Assembly (NCBI GenBank): GCA_004551945.1
Contig: SFPN01000004.1
Span: forward strand, 1 to 64,000
Source of the DNA: Clostridiales bacterium
Lineage (GTDB): Bacteria > Bacillota > Clostridia > Oscillospirales > Oscillospiraceae
Reading direction: 5' to 3'
Length of the DNA stretch: 64,000 nucleotides
The notes under the pieces were generated by a model. It saw only the letters and a list, made by a program, of their open reading frames with translations, did no database searches and was not told where the DNA came from. This document shows positions 60,091-64,000 of the stretch, in pieces. A program made the translations under genes and the position numbers. Within the stretch, counting starts at the first letter, position 1. Every line of letters starts with the position of its first letter.

Positions 60091-61065
60091 ATGGGAAAGA
60101 AGGAAGAATTTTTCTTTGACTCGGTCTCCGGCGGGACCAAAATCCACGCGGTCCGTTATGTGCCGGAGGGACCCATCCGGGGCATCCTGCAAATTTCCCA
60201 CGGGATGGTAGAGTACATCGAGCGGTACGAGGGCTTTGCCCGGTATCTAACCGGCCAGGGCATTCTGGTCACCGGCAACGACCACCTGGGCCACGGCGGG
60301 TCCATCCGCACCAAGGACGACTACGGCTTTTTCGCGGAACGCGACGGCAACGGGGCGGTGCTGGCAGACCTGCACAAGCTGACGGAGATCACCAAGGGGG
60401 ATTACCCCAGCCTGCCCTATGTGCTGCTGGGCCACAGCATGGGCTCCTTCTACGCCCGGCAGTACCTCTGCCAGTTCGGCGGGGAGCTGGACGGGGCCAT
60501 CATCATGGGCACCGGCTGTCAGCCCCGGGCTCTGGTGAAAGCAGGGAAGGCCCTGTGCTCGCTGTTGGCGGCCTTCAAGGGCTGGCGGCACCGGAGTTCT
60601 CTCATTGACAACATGGCCTTCGGCGGGTACAACAAAAAATTCGAACCCGCCCGCACCCCGCGGGACTGGCTCACCAAGGACCAGGCCATTGTAGACGCCT
60701 ATCTGGCCGACGAGCGGTGCACCTTTGTGTTCACCCTCAACGCCTACCACAGCATGTTCACTGGCATTGACCGGCTGTACGACAAGGCTTTCCTGGCCCG
60801 GATGCCCAAGGAGCTGCCGGTGCTCTTCACCGCCGGGGCGGACGACCCGGTGGGGGAGTTTTCCAAGGGAGTTCTCCGGGCGGCGGACATGTTCCGTCAG
60901 GCGGGAATGCGCCAGGTGGAGGTGAAGCTCTACCCCGGCGACCGCCACGAAATTTTAAACGAGACCGACCGCCAGACCGTCTACGCCGACCTGGCTGGCT
61001 GGCTGGACCGGGTCTTTGCCTCCCGGCCTGCCCAGGCGGAGGAAACCGCCGCTGCCGCACCCTAA
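60091..61065 (+). CDS. Alpha/beta hydrolase, monoacylglycerol lipase/lysophospholipase-like
   Basis: A 324-residue serine hydrolase: oxyanion region QISHGMVEY, nucleophile elbow GHSMGS with S116, acid in AGADDPVG and His in PGDRHEILNE. It matches the PldB/monoglyceride lipase group (hydrolase_4). No signal peptide, so cytoplasmic or membrane-peripheral. An Ala/Glu-rich tail ends the protein. ATG 60091 with AAAGGGGG 7 nt upstream inside the inverted repeat. It sits between VanZ and the response regulator gene. Confidence 0.9.
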   Translation: MGKKEEFFFDSVSGGTKIHAVRYVPEGPIRGILQISHGMVEYIERYEGFARYLTGQGILVTGNDHLGHGGSIRTKDDYGFFAERDGNGAVLADLHKLTEITKGDYPSLPYVLLGHSMGSFYARQYLCQFGGELDGAIIMGTGCQPRALVKAGKALCSLLAAFKGWRHRSSLIDNMAFGGYNKKFEPARTPRDWLTKDQAIVDAYLADERCTFVFTLNAYHSMFTGIDRLYDKAFLARMPKELPVLFTAGADDPVGEFSKGVLRAADMFRQAGMRQVEVKLYPGDRHEILNETDRQTVYADLAGWLDRVFASRPAQAEETAAAAP

Positions 61066-61086
61066 GAAGCCGGAGGAGGGAAGGAT

Positions 61087-61758
61087 ATGTATCGCATCTA
61101 TCTTGTGGAGGACGACCAGGTGATCGCCGGAGCCATTGCCGCCCGGTTGGAAACCTGGGGCTTTCAGGTTCAGCAGGCGGAGGATTTCTCCGACATTCTG
61201 GGGGAGTTTGCCGCCTTTCAGCCCCACCTGGTTCTCATGGATATCACCCTGCCCTTCTTTAACGGCTACCACTGGTGCCAGGAGATCCGCCGGGTCTCCC
61301 GGGTGCCCATTCTCTTTCTCTCCTCTGCGGCGGAGAACATGAACATCGTCATGGCCATCAACCTGGGGGCTGACGACTTCATCCCCAAGCCCTTTGACCT
61401 GTCCGTGCTTTTGGCTAAGGTTCAGGCAGCCCTCCGCCGGGCCTATGACTACCAGGGCCAAAGCACCCTCATGGAGCACCGGGGGATGCTCTTCAACAGC
61501 CTGGACTGCACCGTAACCTACGAAGGAAAGCAGGCGGAGCTGACCAAAAACGAAAACCGTCTGATGCAGGTTCTCCTGGAGCACAAGCCCAACGTAGTCT
61601 CCCGGGAGGATCTGATGGCGGCCCTGTGGGCCTGCGACAGCTATGTGGACGAAAACGCCCTGTACGTGAACATCACCCGCCTGCGGCGCAAGCTGGAGAG
61701 CATCGGACTGGAGCAGGTGATTGTCACCAAAAAGGGCCTGGGCTATCTGGTGAAGTGA
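61087..61758 (+). CDS. OmpR-family response regulator, BceR-like
   Basis: A 223-residue regulator. The receiver domain (1-115) has the acidic pair EDD near 8-10, the phospho-acceptor in VLMDITLP and the lysine in PKPFD. The winged-helix domain (about 125-222) ends in LYVNITRLRRKLESIG and TKKGLGYLVK. ATG after GGAGGAGGG. Together with the kinase it probably controls the promoters at 56371-56528. Confidence 0.95.
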   Translation: MYRIYLVEDDQVIAGAIAARLETWGFQVQQAEDFSDILGEFAAFQPHLVLMDITLPFFNGYHWCQEIRRVSRVPILFLSSAAENMNIVMAINLGADDFIPKPFDLSVLLAKVQAALRRAYDYQGQSTLMEHRGMLFNSLDCTVTYEGKQAELTKNENRLMQVLLEHKPNVVSREDLMAALWACDSYVDENALYVNITRLRRKLESIGLEQVIVTKKGLGYLVK

Positions 61759-61759
61759 C

Positions 61760-62755
61760 ATGGGAAAACCGATTTTGTTTTTCTCCTGGCTGCGGGTCCA
61801 GCGGCTGGCCGCAGCCGTGGGCCTTCTGGGAGCGGGGGTGAGCGTTCTGGTGTTCTGGCTCTACGGCCTGCCGGGCGAGGGGCTGGTGTACACCCTGGTT
61901 CTGTGGGCGGCTGGATTTTCTGTGCTGGGCGGTGTCGATTTCTTCCGGTTCCGCCGCTGCCACAGGGATCTGGAAAAGCTGCACAAGGAGATTCTGGTCA
62001 CCGCAGAAAACCTGCCCCGACCGGGCTGCCTCATTGAGGAAGATTACCAATCGCTTCTCCGTCTGCTGGAAAGCACCCTGCGGGACAGGCAGGCCCAGGC
62101 CGACCAGGCCATGGCGGATCAGCTTGCCTATTACACCCTCTGGGTTCACCAGATCAAAACCCCCATCGCCGCCATGGACCTGCTTCTCCAACAGGGGGAG
62201 AGGGGACTGGCCGCCCAGGCGGAGCTGTTTAAAATCTCCCAGTATGTGGACATGGCGCTGCAGTACGTCCGGCTGGACGGAACCACCCGGGACCTGCACC
62301 TGTCCCAGGTTTCCCTGGATCAGGTGATCCGCCAGGTGGTGCGGAAGTATGCCAAGCTGTTTATCCTCAAAAAGATCCGTCTGGACTTTCGGGAGACGGG
62401 CCTTACCGTTCTCAGCGACGAAAAGTGGCTGGCATTTCTCCTGGAGCAGCTGCTCTCCAACGCCCTGAAATACACCCCGGAGGGCGGGCAGGTTGCCATC
62501 TTCGGGGAGCCAAGGGAGATTCTGGTGATTGCCGACACCGGTATCGGCATCGCCCCGGAAGACCTGCCCCGGGTCTTTGAACGGGGCTTTACCGGCCAGA
62601 ACGGCCGCCTGGACAAGAAAGCCACCGGCATCGGGCTCTACCTCTGCCGCCGGGTGACGGAGCTTCTGGGACATACCCTTTCCATTACCTCCGCGCCAGG
62701 GAAGGGAACCCAGGTGCGGGTAGGTCTTCGGCGGCCGGACCTCACGGTAGAATGA
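61760..62755 (+). CDS. Intramembrane-sensing histidine kinase, BceS-like
   Basis: A 331-residue kinase with two N-terminal membrane helices (about 15-35 and 40-60) and almost no outer loop, the hallmark of Bce-type kinases that read the state of the transporter. The phospho-acceptor is in WVHQIKTPIAAMDLL; the ATPase domain shows LLSNALKYTPEGG, VIADTGIGI and GIGLYLC. It starts 1 nt after the regulator stop, coupled without its own strong ribosome site. Confidence 0.93.
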   Translation: MGKPILFFSWLRVQRLAAAVGLLGAGVSVLVFWLYGLPGEGLVYTLVLWAAGFSVLGGVDFFRFRRCHRDLEKLHKEILVTAENLPRPGCLIEEDYQSLLRLLESTLRDRQAQADQAMADQLAYYTLWVHQIKTPIAAMDLLLQQGERGLAAQAELFKISQYVDMALQYVRLDGTTRDLHLSQVSLDQVIRQVVRKYAKLFILKKIRLDFRETGLTVLSDEKWLAFLLEQLLSNALKYTPEGGQVAIFGEPREILVIADTGIGIAPEDLPRVFERGFTGQNGRLDKKATGIGLYLCRRVTELLGHTLSITSAPGKGTQVRVGLRRPDLTVE

Positions 62756-62756
62756 G

Positions 62757-62806
62757 AAAACGCCTCGGGCCTGCGGGTTTACTCGCAGGACGCCGGGGCG
62801 TTTTTT
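62757..62806. terminator. Bidirectional terminator after the kinase gene
   Basis: A long two-part stem (62757-62768 with 62793-62804, and 62770-62775 with 62784-62789), A residues before and T residues after. It closes the Bce module and the convergent flippase gene. Confidence 0.9.
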
Positions 62807-63819
62807 CTGGAAGAACGGAACAGACAGGAGGCGCAGAGGGCTGCGCCGCTCACTGCCAGGCACAGGTAAAAGCTGAGGACACGGCTGAGAATCATGGCCC
62901 CGGAGATCAGGGCCGGCGGGAAGAGAGAGCGGTAGAGCAGGAGAAAGCCCCCTTCGCTGAGCCCCACCGCCCCAGGCAGAGGCAGGGAGGATACAGACAG
63001 AAACAGCACCGCCTGCATTCCGATCACACCTACCAGCCTGGCGTTTTCCAGCCCGAAGGCCAGATAGACCCAATAGGGGATGCTGTGGCAGGCCGCCAGC
63101 TGAAGAAGGGACACAGCCACCATTCCGGCCAGCTTCTTCTTGTTGGTCCGGTAGCAGTGGGTGCACCGGCGCAGGTCCGCCCACTGGGCCCGGCCCCAGG
63201 CTGCCCAGCCCTCTGCTCGCCGGGGGAACAGTTTTCCGGCGGGAATCATAAGTTTACCCCACAGAAAGGGCAGCAGCCGGGGAGAGAACAGCGCCGTGCA
63301 GAGCAGGAGCACCACCACCAGATTCAGCCCGGCCCCCACCAGAAAGCACAGCTGAACGGCCTTGTCCAGGGCCAGCAGCTCCTGGCGGCAGAGGAGAAAG
63401 CCACCCACTGCCAGAACCGCCCCCGCCAGCTGGAAGGAGAAAAACTCCGTCAGCAGGGCCAGGACCCCAGGGGCGGCGGGATGACCGTCCTGGTGCATGG
63501 CCAGCAGCTGCATGGGCTGCCCGCCGGAGGCAGAGGGGGTGATGGAGCTGAAAAAGAAGCCCGTAAGGGCATAGCGCAGACAGGCGGGGTAGGATGCGCT
63601 GCTTCCGAACAGGGATAAACCCGTCTGTATGTTTCTGGCCTCGCAGCAGAAGTAGCACGCCATGCACCCGGCCCCAACGGCCAGCCAGCGGGGATCGGCC
63701 TGGATCAGAGCAGACCACAGCTGACCAGGGTCCTGCCCCCGGAGCAAAAGGGCAAAGGCCGCCACAGTGAGCAGAAGGAACAGGCCCCCGCAGGCCAGCC
63801 CCTTGTTCCGGCTACTCAT
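62779..63819 (-). CDS. Lysylphosphatidylglycerol synthase transmembrane-region-like flippase family protein
   Basis: A 346-residue protein with about eight membrane helices, of the UPF0104/AglD/MprF-N type. Typical segments are LTGFFFSSITPSASGGQPMQ, where this family carries a conserved TP...GG, and SSLPLPGAVGLSEGGF near 290. Members flip or handle membrane lipids or lipid-linked sugars. The catalytic MprF aminoacyl domain is absent. ATG 63819 overlaps the upstream deacetylase stop by 8 nt, so the two are co-translated. Confidence 0.85.
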   Translation of the reverse strand: MSSRNKGLACGGLFLLLTVAAFALLLRGQDPGQLWSALIQADPRWLAVGAGCMACYFCCEARNIQTGLSLFGSSASYPACLRYALTGFFFSSITPSASGGQPMQLLAMHQDGHPAAPGVLALLTEFFSFQLAGAVLAVGGFLLCRQELLALDKAVQLCFLVGAGLNLVVVLLLCTALFSPRLLPFLWGKLMIPAGKLFPRRAEGWAAWGRAQWADLRRCTHCYRTNKKKLAGMVAVSLLQLAACHSIPYWVYLAFGLENARLVGVIGMQAVLFLSVSSLPLPGAVGLSEGGFLLLYRSLFPPALISGAMILSRVLSFYLCLAVSGAALCASCLFRSSRKNAPASCE

Positions 63820-64000
63820 GGCACACCAGGGGCCGGAAGGTGAAGCCCTGGTCCAGCCACTCCGGCAGCAGAACGTCCAGGGCCTGGATGGTCCGCCCTG
63901 GCGCGCCCTCGGCGCCCCGGCCGTCGTGGAGGCAGATCACCGCCCCGGGATAGACCCGGGCCCGCAGGCGGCGGATGATCTCCCCGGAGGTGATATCCCC
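63812..64000 (-). CDS. Polysaccharide deacetylase, C-terminal fragment (runs off the window)
   Basis: The last 62 residues of a protein read in frame from the window edge: GDITSGEIIRRLRARVYPGA followed by VICLHDGRG, matching the late part of the NodB homology domain, where the conserved Leu-His-Asp lies. Its end GFTFRPLVCHE is also typical. The catalytic N-terminal part lies beyond 64000. It overlaps the start of the flippase-like gene, suggesting a joint role in envelope glycolipid or polysaccharide handling. Confidence 0.8.
   Translation of the reverse strand, partial: GDITSGEIIRRLRARVYPGAVICLHDGRGAEGAPGRTIQALDVLLPEWLDQGFTFRPLVCHE

Noticed and set aside
62779..63819. Calling the membrane protein MprF
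   Set aside because: Only the flippase-like membrane region is present; the aminoacyl-transferase domain that defines MprF is absent.

Overview
The window is a GC-rich (roughly 60 percent by eye), densely coding stretch of a bacterial chromosome. It looks like an anaerobic, low-oxygen-adapted Firmicute of the Oscillospiraceae (clostridial cluster IV; Flavonifractor, Lawsonibacter or Intestinimonas-like). Reasons: an NADH-linked [FeFe]-hydrogenase operon, two T-box leaders, the clostridial gene orders ylxM-ffh-rpsP-khpA-rimM-trmD and nusB-xseAB-ispA-dxs-tlyA-nadK-argR-recN, a YlbJ sporulation protein, and strong Shine-Dalgarno sites with frequent GTG and TTG starts. I see no rRNA, tRNA, CRISPR array, insertion sequence or prophage. 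The species is not determined.

Layout. 1-6900: a MarR regulator, then a consensus promoter with a long structured leader driving hydC, a hydB fused to a GltD-like flavoprotein, and hydA. 6948-10884: an ECF sigma factor with two tandem zinc-finger anti-sigma-like proteins, then a DUF2975-like membrane protein, a small HTH regulator and a lipoprotein under paired palindromic operators. 10893-14582 (minus): SRP, ribosome and tRNA-modification operon. 14821-19108: M16 peptidase-like pair, lgt, folD. 19215-29280: Asp23 protein, then a ten-gene run from nusB to recN that includes a divergent TsaD paralogue. 29285-35101: T-box-controlled tyrS (plus) and pheST (minus), with ireB between them.

35239-38439: NAD(P)HX dehydratase, lipoprotein, alanine racemase and a MazF toxin without an adjacent MazE. 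38581-41288: small Cys protein, YlbJ, ApbE and a structured intergenic RNA candidate. 41351-49140: nitrogen assimilation with gltB, gltD and an ammonium channel fused to a PII domain. 49210-56142 (minus): an unusual three-gene operon of a 1545-residue multidomain protein (HD hydrolase, helical repeats, NadD-like nucleotidyltransferase, possible acyltransferase, phosphoribosyltransferase-like), a lactate/malate-dehydrogenase-like protein and a double flavodoxin-fold protein. 56371-62806: a Bce-type peptide-sensing/resistance module (ABC ATPase, permease, VanZ, alpha/beta hydrolase, response regulator, histidine kinase) with direct-repeat operators. 62779-64000 (minus): a flippase-like membrane protein and the end of a polysaccharide deacetylase.

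The strongest candidate for an undescribed system is the 49210-56142 operon. It joins NAD-type nucleotidyl and phosphoribosyl transfer domains with an HD hydrolase and two redox proteins. Next are the hydB-gltD fusion with its structured leader, the DUF2975/HTH operator pair, the mazF leader palindrome, the PII-fused ammonium channel and the apbE-gltB intergenic RNA.
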